A stretch of 64,000 nt of DNA. Source: Tropicibacter alexandrii (GTDB lineage: Bacteria; Pseudomonadota; Alphaproteobacteria; Rhodobacterales; Rhodobacteraceae). The stretch lies in contig NZ_RCTZ02000008.1 in the NCBI RefSeq assembly GCF_003667315.2, positions 124,001 to 188,000 on the forward strand, written 5' to 3'. The notes beneath the pieces are model-generated. The model did no database searches and was not told the DNA's origin. It worked only from the letters and a program-made list of their open reading frames with translations. The stretch's first letter is position 1. Every line of letters starts with the position of its first letter. Positions 44,453-53,485 of the stretch are shown piece by piece. The position numbers were made by a program, and so were the translations under genes.

Positions 44453-44478
44453 GTAGGATGGGTGATCACCCATCCTAC
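44453..44478. repeat. 26-bp perfect palindrome, copy 3
   Basis: Identical to the copies at 10203 and 31462. It lies between ruvA and ruvB on the same strand, eight bases after the ruvA stop and just before the ruvB ribosome-binding site (CAGGAGGG). As RNA it would form a 13-bp hairpin within the operon. Confidence 0.95.
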
Positions 44479-44492
44479 TTTCAGGAGGGCAC

Positions 44493-45521
44493 ATGATCGA
44501 CGCGGACCCCACATTGCGGCCAGACCCGCTGCCCGAGGACCGGGACCGCGCGCTGCGGCCGCAGATGCTCGACGATTTCGTCGGACAGGCCGAGGCGCGC
44601 TCGAATCTCAAGGTCTTCATCCAGTCGGCCCGTTCGCGGGGCGAGGCGATGGACCATACGCTGTTCCATGGACCGCCCGGACTGGGCAAGACGACGCTGG
44701 CGCAAATCATGGCGCGCGAATTGGGCGTGGGCTTTCGCATGACCTCCGGGCCGGTTCTGGCCAAGGCAGGGGATCTTGCCGCGATCCTGACCAATCTCGA
44801 AGCCAAGGACGTGCTCTTCATCGACGAAATCCACCGGCTGAACCCGGCGGTCGAAGAGGTCCTGTATCCGGCGATGGAGGATTTCGAGCTGGACCTCGTG
44901 ATCGGCGAAGGCCCGGCCGCGCGCACCGTCCGGATCGAGTTGCAGCCCTTCACGCTGGTGGGCGCGACCACGCGTCTGGGGCTGTTGACCACGCCGCTGC
45001 GGGACCGTTTCGGGATCCCGACGCGGCTGAATTTCTACACCATCCCCGAACTTGAAACCATCGTTGCGGGCAACGCGGTCAAGCTGGGCGTGCGCGTCGA
45101 GGGCGACGGGGCGCTCGAAATTGCGCGCCGGTCGCGGGGAACGCCCCGCATCGCGGGCCGGTTGTTGCGCCGCGTGGTCGATTTCGCCGTGGTCGAAGGG
45201 GGCGGCGTGGTGACGCAAAAGCTCGCCGACAACGCGCTGACCCGGCTGGGCGTGGACGATCTTGGGCTCGACGGGGCGGATCGGCGCTATCTCAAGCTGA
45301 TCGCCGAGAATTATGCAGGCGGGCCGGTGGGGATCGAGACGCTCAGCGCCGCGCTGAGCGAGAGCCGCGATGCGCTGGAGGAAGTCATCGAACCCTACCT
45401 GCTGCAACAGGGGTTGATCCAGCGGACACCCCGCGGACGGATGCTGGCGCAGAAGGCGTGGACGCATCTTGGCATGGCCGCCCCGCGGCCACCCGGGCAG
45501 GCGGATTTGTTCGGGAAATGA
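44493..45521 (+). CDS. ruvB: Holliday junction branch-migration ATPase RuvB
   Basis: A 342-residue AAA+ motor. Starts with [12 protein letters not shown], Walker [12 protein letters not shown], Walker B FIDEIHRL, sensor 1 GATTR, arginine-finger region RDRFGI, C-terminal winged helix with [11 protein letters not shown]. It drives branch migration with RuvA and RuvC. Confidence 0.98.
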   Translation: MIDADPTLRPDPLPEDRDRALRPQMLDDFVGQAEARSNLKVFIQSARSRGEAMDHTLFHGPPGLGKTTLAQIMARELGVGFRMTSGPVLAKAGDLAAILTNLEAKDVLFIDEIHRLNPAVEEVLYPAMEDFELDLVIGEGPAARTVRIELQPFTLVGATTRLGLLTTPLRDRFGIPTRLNFYTIPELETIVAGNAVKLGVRVEGDGALEIARRSRGTPRIAGRLLRRVVDFAVVEGGGVVTQKLADNALTRLGVDDLGLDGADRRYLKLIAENYAGGPVGIETLSAALSESRDALEEVIEPYLLQQGLIQRTPRGRMLAQKAWTHLGMAAPRPPGQADLFGK

Positions 45522-45528
45522 CCCGGAC

Positions 45529-45552
45529 GCCGGGGCGAGGCACGGCCCCGGC
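45529..45552 (+). terminator. Hairpin after ruvB
   Basis: GCCGGGGC and GCCCCGGC with an 8-base loop, beginning 8 bases after the ruvB stop. Only a weak T stretch follows. Confidence 0.55.
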
Positions 45553-45623
45553 CTGTTGCGTTAGGGGGGATAGGCATCGGCTGGCAGACATGGCAAGAGG
45601 CGCGTGAGACACGGAGGCCCGAG

Positions 45624-46271
45624 ATGACCGACCTGATTACGCCAGAAGAGATCGAAGCCCTGTTCACCCGCAGCGACGGCCAGTTCCTGTGCGCGCGCTG
45701 GGGGCGGCCCATCGCGCCGATCGTTTTCGGGGTCGAGGACAGCACAATCGGCATGGTCAAGGGCGCGTTCGAGGCGCTCTGTGCCATGGCGGGGCATCAC
45801 ATGGCCGAGACCGATCCCGAACTGGGTGCCAATGTCATGGTCTTCTTTTTTCGCGACTGGGACGAGTTGACCGAGGTGCCTGATCTTGATCGGCTGGTCG
45901 AGGGGCTCGCGCCGCTTGTCGAGCGTCTGAAGGCGGCTGAGGCGAACCAGTACCGGGTCTTCCGCTTCGATCCGCAGGGGGCAATCCGCGCCTGCTTCAT
46001 CTTCATCCGCATGGATGAGGAACTGAGCAAGGTGCCCGCCGAGACGCTGGCGCTGAGCCAGGTCGTGCAATCCATGCTGTTGTGGTCCGACGCTGCCTTT
46101 GGCCAGAAATCCCCGCTGGGGCGGCTGGAAAATGGCCATGTGGTGCTGCGGCCCGAGATCGGCGCGGTGATCCGCGCCGCCTACGCGCCCGAATTGCCCC
46201 ATGTTGCGACGGACTCCAGCCATGCCCTGCGAATTTTCGCCAGAATTGCCTCAAATTCGCCGCATTCCTGA
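45624..46271 (+). CDS. 215-residue hypothetical protein
   Basis: Not a family I can name. Soluble, mixed alpha/beta, with a polar N-terminus (TDLITPEEIEALF) and no signal peptide, membrane helix or metal cluster. The ATG at 45624 has GGAGG upstream. It lies 100 bases after ruvB, past a hairpin, so it probably has its own promoter. Confidence 0.65.
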   Translation: MTDLITPEEIEALFTRSDGQFLCARWGRPIAPIVFGVEDSTIGMVKGAFEALCAMAGHHMAETDPELGANVMVFFFRDWDELTEVPDLDRLVEGLAPLVERLKAAEANQYRVFRFDPQGAIRACFIFIRMDEELSKVPAETLALSQVVQSMLLWSDAAFGQKSPLGRLENGHVVLRPEIGAVIRAAYAPELPHVATDSSHALRIFARIASNSPHS

Positions 46272-46272
46272 T

Positions 46273-46286
46273 CGAGGTTAACCTCG
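46273..46286. promoter_or_regulatory. 14-bp perfect palindrome, possible operator
   Basis: CGAGGTTAACCTCG, one base after the stop at 46271 and 61 bases upstream of the next start. The size and position suit a dimeric repressor site; no T-tract follows, so a terminator is less likely. Confidence 0.35.
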
Positions 46287-46347
46287 CCTCAAGCTGCTAT
46301 CTGGGGCGCTGCCAATTTGCCAAATATCGATCAAGGACGTCTGCCCC

Positions 46348-46722
46348 TTGGCCCTGACTTATGTCGAGTACCCGGAGAGCCGGACGGTGGAATTCACCGT
46401 GACCGGTCACGTCAGCCGCGAAGACTACGACTCGGTCTTCAACTCCCTGTCGGGCTTTGCCGCCCGGCATCGGAGCGTGCGGATCATCGAGGTCACACGG
46501 CATATCGACGGGCTGGACCCAAGCCTGCTCTTGCCCGGCCCGGCGCCGGAGACATGGCAGCTGTCCCAAGTCAGTCATGTGGCCGTGGTGTCCGGGATCG
46601 GTTGGTTCAGCCCGGTCGTGCGCGCCATGGGCGGGCAGGCCAAGACGAGGTTGCGACTTTTTGACTTGGCCGATCTCGACAAGGCGCGGGCCTGGATAGC
46701 CGATCCCTTCGTGCGTGGGTAG
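46348..46722 (+). CDS. SpoIIAA-like (STAS-related) small protein
   Basis: A 124-residue protein whose pattern (VEFTVTGHVSREDYDSVF ... VRIIEVTRHIDGLD) fits the SpoIIAA-like fold of DUF3478 proteins. No phosphorylatable Ser can be assigned. The start is TTG at 46348, with AAGGA 11 bases upstream; no ATG fits the frame. Followed by a strong terminator. Function unknown. Confidence 0.6.
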   Translation: MALTYVEYPESRTVEFTVTGHVSREDYDSVFNSLSGFAARHRSVRIIEVTRHIDGLDPSLLLPGPAPETWQLSQVSHVAVVSGIGWFSPVVRAMGGQAKTRLRLFDLADLDKARAWIADPFVRG

Positions 46723-46742
46723 GGGAAGACCCAAGCCGAAGA

Positions 46743-46783
46743 GGGCGGACCGGGGGGTGTGTGCCCCGGTCCGCCCAGCTTTT
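46743..46783 (+). terminator. Strong rho-independent terminator
   Basis: A perfect 13-bp stem (GGGCGGACCGGGG and its complement, 46743-46776) with an 8-base loop, then CTTTTC. It ends the SpoIIAA-like transcript before convergent trpS. Confidence 0.92.
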
Positions 46784-46799
46784 CGTATTTGGGTGTGAG

Positions 46800-46820
46800 G
46801 CCCCGGAGCAGGCCCGGGGC
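46800..46820 (-). terminator. Hairpin after trpS
   Basis: GCCCCGG (46800-46806) pairs with CCGGGGC (46814-46820), 15 bases past the trpS stop on the minus strand. No T run, so modest confidence. Confidence 0.45.
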
Positions 46821-46834
46821 GCGTGCGCGCTGGC

Positions 46835-47866
46835 TCAGCGGATCATGCCGACGATTTCAAAGGTTCGCTCGATTATCGGGTTGGCGATCGCGCGGGCCCG
46901 TTCTGCGCCACGGCGCAGGATGGCGTCGATCTCGTCGGGATGTTCCATCAGCCGGGCCATTTCCATGGAAATCGGCGACAGCTTTTCGACGGCCAGATCG
47001 GAGAGCATCGGCTTGAACTCCGAGAACTGCTTGCCACCCACATCCGTCAGGACCTGATCGACGGTCATGTCCGACAACGCGGCGTAGATGTTGACGAGGT
47101 TGCGCGCCTCGGGCCGATCCTCCAGCCCCTTGGCCTCGGACGGAAGCGCATCCGGATCGGTGCGGGCCTTGCGGATCTTGTTGGCGATGGTGTCGGCATC
47201 GTCGGTCATGTTGATCCGGCTCATGTCCGAGGGATCGGATTTCGACATCTTCTTGGACCCGTCCCGCAGCGACATGACGCGGGTTGCCGCGCCCTCGATC
47301 TTGGGTTCGGTGATGGGGAAGAAATCCACGCCGAAATCGTTGTTGAACTTGATCGCGATGTCGCGGGTCAGTTCGAGGTGCTGTTTCTGGTCCTCGCCCA
47401 CCGGAACTTCGGTTGCGTGATAGACCAGAATGTCAGCCGCCATCAGCGCCGGGTAGGCGAACAGGCCCAGCGAGGCGTTCTGCTGGTTCTTGCCGGCCTT
47501 GTCCTTCCACTGGGTCATGCGCTGCATCCAGCCCATGCGGGCGACGCAATTGAAGATCCAAGCCAGTTCGGCATGGGCGCTGACCTGGCTTTGATTGAAC
47601 AGGATCGACTTTTCCGGATCGACGCCGCTGGCGATGAACCCTGCGGTCAGCTCGCGCGTCTGGCGGCGCAGGGCGTCCGGGTCTTGCCAGACGGTGATCG
47701 CGTGCATGTCGACCATGCAGAAGATCGACTCGACACCCTTGTTCTGGCTGTCGGCAAAACGCTTCAGCGCGCCAAGGTAATTGCCAAGCGTCAGCCCGCC
47801 CGAGGGTTGGATCCCCGAGAAGACGCGCGGCGTGAAGGCGGGAGAGGTTTGGACCCCCTCGGTCAT
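46835..47866 (-). CDS. trpS: Tryptophan-tRNA ligase
   Basis: A 343-residue class I synthetase. HIGH-like motif in [18 protein letters not shown] and KMSKS motif intact ([12 protein letters not shown]). VDMHAIT and [15 protein letters not shown] match TrpRS. Normal length. Confidence 0.97.
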   Translation of the reverse strand: MTEGVQTSPAFTPRVFSGIQPSGGLTLGNYLGALKRFADSQNKGVESIFCMVDMHAITVWQDPDALRRQTRELTAGFIASGVDPEKSILFNQSQVSAHAELAWIFNCVARMGWMQRMTQWKDKAGKNQQNASLGLFAYPALMAADILVYHATEVPVGEDQKQHLELTRDIAIKFNNDFGVDFFPITEPKIEGAATRVMSLRDGSKKMSKSDPSDMSRINMTDDADTIANKIRKARTDPDALPSEAKGLEDRPEARNLVNIYAALSDMTVDQVLTDVGGKQFSEFKPMLSDLAVEKLSPISMEMARLMEHPDEIDAILRRGAERARAIANPIIERTFEIVGMIR

Positions 47867-47941
47867 GGGCTTTCTCCGTCTGGAAATTTGGGTCCGCTTG
47901 GCTTAGCGAGGGGCTTGAGGCGCGTCAAGGAAGGCAAAGCC

Positions 47942-48643
47942 ATGGACCCGATGCAGAAGGCCCCCCACCAAGAGGCCCCGTTCAATACCGTGCCGCCCAT
48001 CGTCTGGGCGCTGTCGCTGCTGATGATCGGGGTAGAAGCCGCGTTCTGGCTGGGCGCACAGGGGCTGATCGGTGGGCCGAGCGCCGTGGGCTGGCGGATC
48101 GCGGCCTTCGAAGGGTACGGGTTTTCCGGCAGCTATTTCGACTGGATGATCGAGCGCGGGCAATACCCGCTGGACGGCTTGCGCCGCTTTGTGACCTATC
48201 CGTTCCTGCATGGCGGCTTTGGCCATGCGCTGTTCGGTGCAGTGATTACACTGGCGGTGGGCAAGGTGGTGGCGGACAGCCTTGGACAGGCGCGCGTGCT
48301 GCTGATCTTTTTCGCGGGAGCGGTGCTGGGAGCCTTGGCTTGGGGGCTGATCCTGAGCGACACGCGCCTGCTGGTCGGTGCTTTCCCCGGCGCCTATGGG
48401 CTGATCGGGGCCTTTACCTACCTGCTTTTCCTGAAACTGGAGGCACAGGGCGCGCCGCGCTTTCGCGCCTTCATGCTGATCGGGGTGCTGATGGGGCTGC
48501 AACTGGTGTTCGGCGCGTTCAGCAGCTTTGCCTCGACCGAATGGTTCGCCGATCTCGTCGGGTTCGCGGTGGGATTCGGCCTGACGATCCTGCTTGTGCC
48601 CGGCGGCTGGGGGCGGTTGGTCAGCGCCCTGCGCAGGCGCTGA
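47942..48643 (+). CDS. Rhomboid-like membrane protein lacking catalytic residues
   Basis: A 233-residue protein with six or seven membrane helices in rhomboid order. The helix 2 His region is kept (YPFLHGGFGHALFG), but the GxSG motif reads GAFPGAYG (Ser replaced by Phe148), and the helix 6 His is Asp in WFADLVG. Serine protease activity is therefore not expected; it is better called a rhomboid pseudoprotease or chaperone. Divergent from trpS. Confidence 0.78.
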   Translation: MDPMQKAPHQEAPFNTVPPIVWALSLLMIGVEAAFWLGAQGLIGGPSAVGWRIAAFEGYGFSGSYFDWMIERGQYPLDGLRRFVTYPFLHGGFGHALFGAVITLAVGKVVADSLGQARVLLIFFAGAVLGALAWGLILSDTRLLVGAFPGAYGLIGAFTYLLFLKLEAQGAPRFRAFMLIGVLMGLQLVFGAFSSFASTEWFADLVGFAVGFGLTILLVPGGWGRLVSALRRR

Positions 48644-48652
48644 CCGACCGGG

Positions 48653-49720
48653 TCACAGGACGAAATCCGCAGCGGTCAGGATGATCGCCCCGTTCAGCAG
48701 GATGTCCATGTCCGATGTGCCATTGCCGTCCACATCGGCCTGAATGACGGTCTTGTTGCCGATGGTGACTGCGCGCAATTCGCCCGCGCTGCCAGAGAAG
48801 CCGCTGCTGCCGATGAAGTCAAAGGCTTGATCGCCGCCTACGAATTGTTGCGCATCGACGCCGCTGAGGTCGATCACGTCAAAGCCTTGCTCGAAGTCGC
48901 GGATCACGTCCCGGTTCGCGCCCACGGTCGAGTCGGCAATGCTGTTGTATTCGAACACATCCACGTCGAAATCGGCGCCGCCGCCGGTCAGCACGTCACG
49001 GCCTGCGCCGCCATACATCGTATCGGCCCCGTCTTGGCCGAAGATCACGTCGTCACCATCATCGCCAATCAACGAGTCATCACCCAGCTGGCCACTGACC
49101 AGATCGTTACCGGTGCCGCCATCCAGCGTGTCGTTGCCGATGGCTCCGTACAGCCGGTCATTGCCCTGCTCACCCATGACGCTGTCGTCGCCCGCACCCG
49201 CACCAACCGTGTCATTGCCACCGCCGGTCATGACCGTGTCATTGCCGCCGATGCTCAGGATCTTGTCGTCGCCGCTGCTGTCGGAGCCGTCGATCAGGTT
49301 GGCGCGCGGCGTTGCGATCAGTTTGAAGTCCGTGACCTGATCAAAGGTCACGTTCTCAAAACCGATGTAATAGTCGTTCCCGGCCGCACCGGTGGCCTGA
49401 ACGGTGGTGAGGTTCAGGTTGATCGTGGTCGGACCGCTGAGCAGGCTGGAATACACCCCCACCAGCAAGGTATCGACCCCCGGACCCGCGTCCAGTGAGT
49501 CATTGCCGATCCCGGCTTCGATCTGGTCCGCGCCCCCTTGGCCAAAGACGGTGTCGTCGCCATTGCCGGCATTGATCGTATCATCTCCGTCCCCGCCATC
49601 GACCGTGTCGTCGCGGTCACCTGCCGAGATGGTGTCGTTGCCGTCGAATCCGTTGATCAGGTCGGCGTCCACTGTTCCGATAAGGGTGTCGTTGCCAGAT
49701 GTTCCGTTGCGAATGGCCAT
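48653..49720 (-). CDS. RTX calcium-binding protein
   Basis: A 355-residue secreted protein made mainly of GGxGxDxUx nonapeptides in two blocks (about 9-80 and 155-250) that bind Ca2+ as beta-rolls. The C-terminal ~100 residues resemble the serralysin C-terminal type (DVFEYNSIADS, DVIRDFEQGFDVIDLSGVDA) and end hydrophobic (ILTAADFVL), the usual type I secretion signal. No enzymatic domain or N-terminal signal. No exporter genes adjoin; the damaged system at 2983-8620 is one candidate route. RBS GAGGAGA. Confidence 0.87.
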   Translation of the reverse strand: MAIRNGTSGNDTLIGTVDADLINGFDGNDTISAGDRDDTVDGGDGDDTINAGNGDDTVFGQGGADQIEAGIGNDSLDAGPGVDTLLVGVYSSLLSGPTTINLNLTTVQATGAAGNDYYIGFENVTFDQVTDFKLIATPRANLIDGSDSSGDDKILSIGGNDTVMTGGGNDTVGAGAGDDSVMGEQGNDRLYGAIGNDTLDGGTGNDLVSGQLGDDSLIGDDGDDVIFGQDGADTMYGGAGRDVLTGGGADFDVDVFEYNSIADSTVGANRDVIRDFEQGFDVIDLSGVDAQQFVGGDQAFDFIGSSGFSGSAGELRAVTIGNKTVIQADVDGNGTSDMDILLNGAIILTAADFVL

Positions 49721-49786
49721 ATCTGTCTCCTCGTCATCAAATCGGGAAACAAATACGACAAATGCTGTCGAAAAAGAAGCCCGGCG

Positions 49787-51268
49787 TCAGAACATCTCTT
49801 TCGGCAGGAATGTCAGTCGCTGCGAGAACCGGTTTCCAGCGGCCATCGGGAAGGGCAGCACATAGCCCTTGCGGGCGTCCGGGGCCTCGCCCGCATCCGT
49901 TTCCGCCTGCGTCTGCCACGTCGCGGCCTGACGCAGGTCGGTGCCGTCGCGCCCTATCCATTTCCGGCCGAAGCGGTCCAGTAGCCCGCTGGTGAAGTCC
50001 GGGTCGCGGATCAGCGCCGAGGCTTCGATATCCCACCGCATCGAACGCCCGTTCATGTTGGCAGATCCGATCATCGCGGAGGTGTCATCGACCAGCGTGA
50101 CCTTGGAATGCAGGTAGATCGGCGCGGCGTTGTCGATGGCCGGACCCTCGGCATCGGCGGGGCGGGGCTGCGCGGGCGTCAAAAGCGCCATGCGCCGTCC
50201 AAACGCCGCCTGCAACTGTTCCAGTTGGCTGATTTGCAGGCCATGCGCCTGACGGGCATCCCAACTGGTGTCGCCATCGAACAAGACCCGGTCGGCGGCC
50301 GCAGGCAGCAGGGCCACGAGTTGCAGGTCGGGCACCCGCTGGGCGGCGCGGACCAGCGCCTCGGTCAGGGGGGCGTGGCGCAGGAATTGGGTCTCGAAAT
50401 AGATGAACCGCTCGGCCTCGTCGAACAGCCGGATCATCGCGGTTTCGTGGTCGGTGATCCGCGTGTTGGGCGACAGGCGCGCGGCCCCGGAGCAGGGCGC
50501 GGAAAATGTGCGCAGCACCCGCAGGTCCGTCCGGCCCTGAGCGCGGGTGCTGGTCTGCATCTTCAGCGCGCGCTCGGCCAGCGAGGCCGCATCGCAGTCG
50601 ATCGCGGCGTTCCAGCAATCGGCGAAATGCCCTGCCAGAGAGGACGCGAAGTCGTCATCGGCCACGTGCACCGACACATCATGCCACGTCTGGTCGGCCC
50701 GCCGGTCGTGCGCGTGCGTGTCGTACCGGCGCTCGTTGACGTCGAGACCGCCGATGATGCAAGCGCGGCCGTCGACGATGGCGAATTTCTGGTGAAGGGT
50801 GACGGGGCGCAGCACAGGCCCGGCCTTGAGAAACAGCCGCTCGACCGGGGTCAGCTTGACCGGGTCCTCGGATTGCAGCTCTGTCAGGGCGCGGCGGATG
50901 GGGCCGCGCAGCATCATTTGCCATAGGCCCCCGGCGCGTTGGCCATGTGGGGCGCAGAGGATCTGGGCATCGCCCTGCACGACATCGGCAAAGCCCGAGG
51001 CACACAGCCACGCATTGCGGTGCAGGTCGCGGGCAAAGAGCGGGTCGAAATCGGCGATCAGCAGGCGCAGGCGCACCCCGCGCCGGGTCACCCAAGCAAT
51101 CAGGTCAGCCCAGGTTTCCAGCCCCAGTTCCGTCAGTTCCCGCGCCCGCAGACGGGTGCGCGGGTCGATGATCCGAAACGACATCAGCAACTCCTCGCGC
51201 GCCGAGGCGACGAGGCGTTCCAAGGCGGGAAAGCCTTCCTCGGCGGTGATGAGTGCTGTGACGGTCAT
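49787..51268 (-). CDS. Phospholipase D-like protein
   Basis: A 493-residue protein with two HKD half-sites: HQKFAIVDGRACIIGG (about 165-180) and HSKVTLVDDTSAMIGS (about 410-425), each with the downstream GG/S-N pattern. Related to cardiolipin synthase/PLD phosphodiesterases. No membrane helices at the N-terminus, so more likely a soluble PLD than a cardiolipin synthase. Ten bases from murJ. Confidence 0.88.
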   Translation of the reverse strand: MTVTALITAEEGFPALERLVASAREELLMSFRIIDPRTRLRARELTELGLETWADLIAWVTRRGVRLRLLIADFDPLFARDLHRNAWLCASGFADVVQGDAQILCAPHGQRAGGLWQMMLRGPIRRALTELQSEDPVKLTPVERLFLKAGPVLRPVTLHQKFAIVDGRACIIGGLDVNERRYDTHAHDRRADQTWHDVSVHVADDDFASSLAGHFADCWNAAIDCDAASLAERALKMQTSTRAQGRTDLRVLRTFSAPCSGAARLSPNTRITDHETAMIRLFDEAERFIYFETQFLRHAPLTEALVRAAQRVPDLQLVALLPAAADRVLFDGDTSWDARQAHGLQISQLEQLQAAFGRRMALLTPAQPRPADAEGPAIDNAAPIYLHSKVTLVDDTSAMIGSANMNGRSMRWDIEASALIRDPDFTSGLLDRFGRKWIGRDGTDLRQAATWQTQAETDAGEAPDARKGYVLPFPMAAGNRFSQRLTFLPKEMF

Positions 51269-51277
51269 GTCGTCTCC

Positions 51278-52822
51278 TTATTTGCGGCGGCGCACGATCC
51301 CGCGCAACTCTGCCATGCTGAAGGCCCCCACCAATTGCCCGGCCACGGCATAGGCCACGATGCCGATCCCGATCAGAAGCGCAAGCATGGCGTAGCGCAC
51401 GACAGGCATACGCAGAAGGTCAGCCATGAGTTCCTGCGCCCCCCACAAAGCGGCGCCCATCAGGGCCGAAGCCAGCGTGATCCGCCGCAACCTGCTGAAG
51501 AACCGCGCATCGAACCGCGCCACGTCCCCCATGCGCCGCGCCCCAAGCGCAAGCTGCGCCACCATCGTCCAGCCTGCGACGGTCGTGGCGATGGCGGGGG
51601 CGATCCAGCCGATGACGGGGGCAAGGCCAATGGCGATGGCGGCGTTGATGACCATGGCCCAGACGGCGTATCGGAAAGGGCTGCGCGTGTCTTCGCGGGC
51701 AAAGAACAGCGGCTGCAGAACTTTTTGCAGGACGAAGGCGGGCAGGCCCAGCCCGTAGACCGCCACCGCCAGCGCCATGGCCTGCGCATCGGCAAAGGTG
51801 GTCGCGCCCCGCTCGAACAGGACCGAGACCAGCGGCAGCGGGATCGCCACCAGCGCCACGGCGCAGGGCAGGGTGATGGCAAGGCTCAGCTCCCCTGCGC
51901 GGGAAAACGCGTTGCGCGCGCCGCTGTCGTCCTGCGCCTTCAGGCGGCGCGACAGGTCGGGCAACAGCACGATGCCGACGGCAATGCCGACCACGCCCAG
52001 CGGCAACTGGTACAGCCGGTCGGCGGCATAGAGCCAGCCCACCGCCTTGTCGAAATGGCTGGCCACCTGCTGGCCTACCAACAGGTTGACCTGCATCACG
52101 CCCCCCGCCAGTGCCGCTGGCACGGCGATCATCAGCAGGCGCTTCATGTCGGGGGTCCAACGCGGGCGACCGGGCCGCAGACGTATGTCTGCGCGCTCCG
52201 CGGCGACCCAGACCAGCGCGAGTTGGGCGACACCGGCCAATGGCACCGTCCAGATCAGCCACCAGATGACCTCCTGTCCCAGCCAATAACCCACGGCCAT
52301 CGCGGTGCAGACGAAGATGTTCAGGAACACCGGCGCGGCGGCGGCGGCGGCGAAATGCCCGGCCGCGTTCAGCGCACCGGAAAACAACGCCGCCAGCGAA
52401 ATCAACAGGATATAGGGAAAGACGATCCGGCCGAACCCCACGGTCAGGTCGAACCGCGCATCCCCGGCAAAGCCGCCCGCCGTCGCCCAGACCAATCCGG
52501 GCATGAAGATCAGCGCCAGCCCGGTCAGGATCATCAGCACCAGCGCCAGCCCGTTCAGCGCATCGCGGGCAAAACCGATCGGGTCCTCGCCGCCCTCGTA
52601 TTTCTTTGAAAACATCGGCACGAAGGCGGCGTTGAACGCGCCTTCGGCAAAGAAGCGGCGGAACATGTTGGGCAGGCGGAAGGCCGCGACAAAGGCATCC
52701 ATCACCGGACCGGGGCCGATCAGGGCGAGGATCATCACCTCGCGCACCACGCCCAGCACCCGGCTGGCCAAGGTCCAGAACCCGACTGTCATGACGCCGG
52801 AAATCAGCTTGATGGGTTTCAT
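51278..52822 (-). CDS. murJ: Lipid II flippase MurJ
   Basis: A 514-residue MOP-superfamily flippase with ~14 helices that moves lipid II across the inner membrane. Family signature near the start (LASRVLGVVREVMIL, FRLPNMFRRFFAEGAFNAAFVPMF) and charged cavity residues later (RLYQLPLGVVGIAVGIVLLP, FFAREDTRSP). The start is MKPIKL at 52822. Confidence 0.95.
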   Translation of the reverse strand: MKPIKLISGVMTVGFWTLASRVLGVVREVMILALIGPGPVMDAFVAAFRLPNMFRRFFAEGAFNAAFVPMFSKKYEGGEDPIGFARDALNGLALVLMILTGLALIFMPGLVWATAGGFAGDARFDLTVGFGRIVFPYILLISLAALFSGALNAAGHFAAAAAAPVFLNIFVCTAMAVGYWLGQEVIWWLIWTVPLAGVAQLALVWVAAERADIRLRPGRPRWTPDMKRLLMIAVPAALAGGVMQVNLLVGQQVASHFDKAVGWLYAADRLYQLPLGVVGIAVGIVLLPDLSRRLKAQDDSGARNAFSRAGELSLAITLPCAVALVAIPLPLVSVLFERGATTFADAQAMALAVAVYGLGLPAFVLQKVLQPLFFAREDTRSPFRYAVWAMVINAAIAIGLAPVIGWIAPAIATTVAGWTMVAQLALGARRMGDVARFDARFFSRLRRITLASALMGAALWGAQELMADLLRMPVVRYAMLALLIGIGIVAYAVAGQLVGAFSMAELRGIVRRRK

Positions 52823-52988
52823 GTCCTGCCCTGCCTGTCTGCCGTGCACGGGATTAGCCGAACCGCAGCGATTTGGATAGAGGCGGCGGGGGGCAGGGCA
52901 TTCTCGGCCAATTTTGACACTCTATGGTTGTGGATGGCACGTAAATTGTTAACGTGGCCGTAAAAGTAATCTTTTTAGGAAAGTGAGC

Positions 52989-53432
52989 ATGCCCATTACC
53001 CATGTCATCGATCCGGAACTCGGGCTGGCTGTGCTTCGGTTTCAGGGGGTTTTGACCGTGGATGATGTCGCCGACGCGCTGGATCGGTGCGGCGAGTCGC
53101 CGGACTTCCGGCCCGACATGGATGTGCTGGCCGACCTCAACCATTCCACTCTTGCGCAAAGCGGGTTTCACGACATCCTGCACCTCGCCCGGCGCCTGAC
53201 CCCTTGGTATTTGCGGCGCAGCCCCGCCGGGCGTTCGGTGCTTTGGGCGCGCTCGGATGTCAATTTCGGCATCGGGCGCATGTATCAAAGCACGGTCGAA
53301 AGCCGAAACCCGGCGCAGGTCGGGGTGTTTCGCACGGAGTCCGAGGCTTTGGGTTTTCTAGAGCGGGACCCGCTCGAACGCATGGCGATTGCCGAACATC
53401 TGGAAAGGACTCGCCGGGATTTTGCGGGTTGA
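52989..53432 (+). CDS. 147-residue hypothetical protein, paralogue of next gene
   Basis: Soluble, about 147 residues, with a STAS/SpoIIAA-like outline: beta-rich start (GLAVLRFQGVLTVDDVADALD), DVLADLNHSTL, and the C-terminal RMYQSTVESRNPAQVGVFRTESEALGFLE. This last block matches RMFQSMTEGNTPSRVGVFRTMDEAMSFID in the gene at 53486. Start ATG 52989 (GTG 52983 possible; AGGAA upstream). TTGACA at 52914-52919 may be a -35. Function unknown. Confidence 0.65.
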   Translation: MPITHVIDPELGLAVLRFQGVLTVDDVADALDRCGESPDFRPDMDVLADLNHSTLAQSGFHDILHLARRLTPWYLRRSPAGRSVLWARSDVNFGIGRMYQSTVESRNPAQVGVFRTESEALGFLERDPLERMAIAEHLERTRRDFAG

Positions 53433-53485
53433 CGATACGGCATCTTTGAACGTTTCTCAGGTCCGGGAGCGGAGGGAGCATAGGC

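Noticed and set aside
50939-52609. A 556-codon plus-strand frame opposite the murJ and phospholipase D-like genes
   Set aside because: Low-complexity His/Gln/Arg composition and no family; murJ on the other strand is unmistakable.
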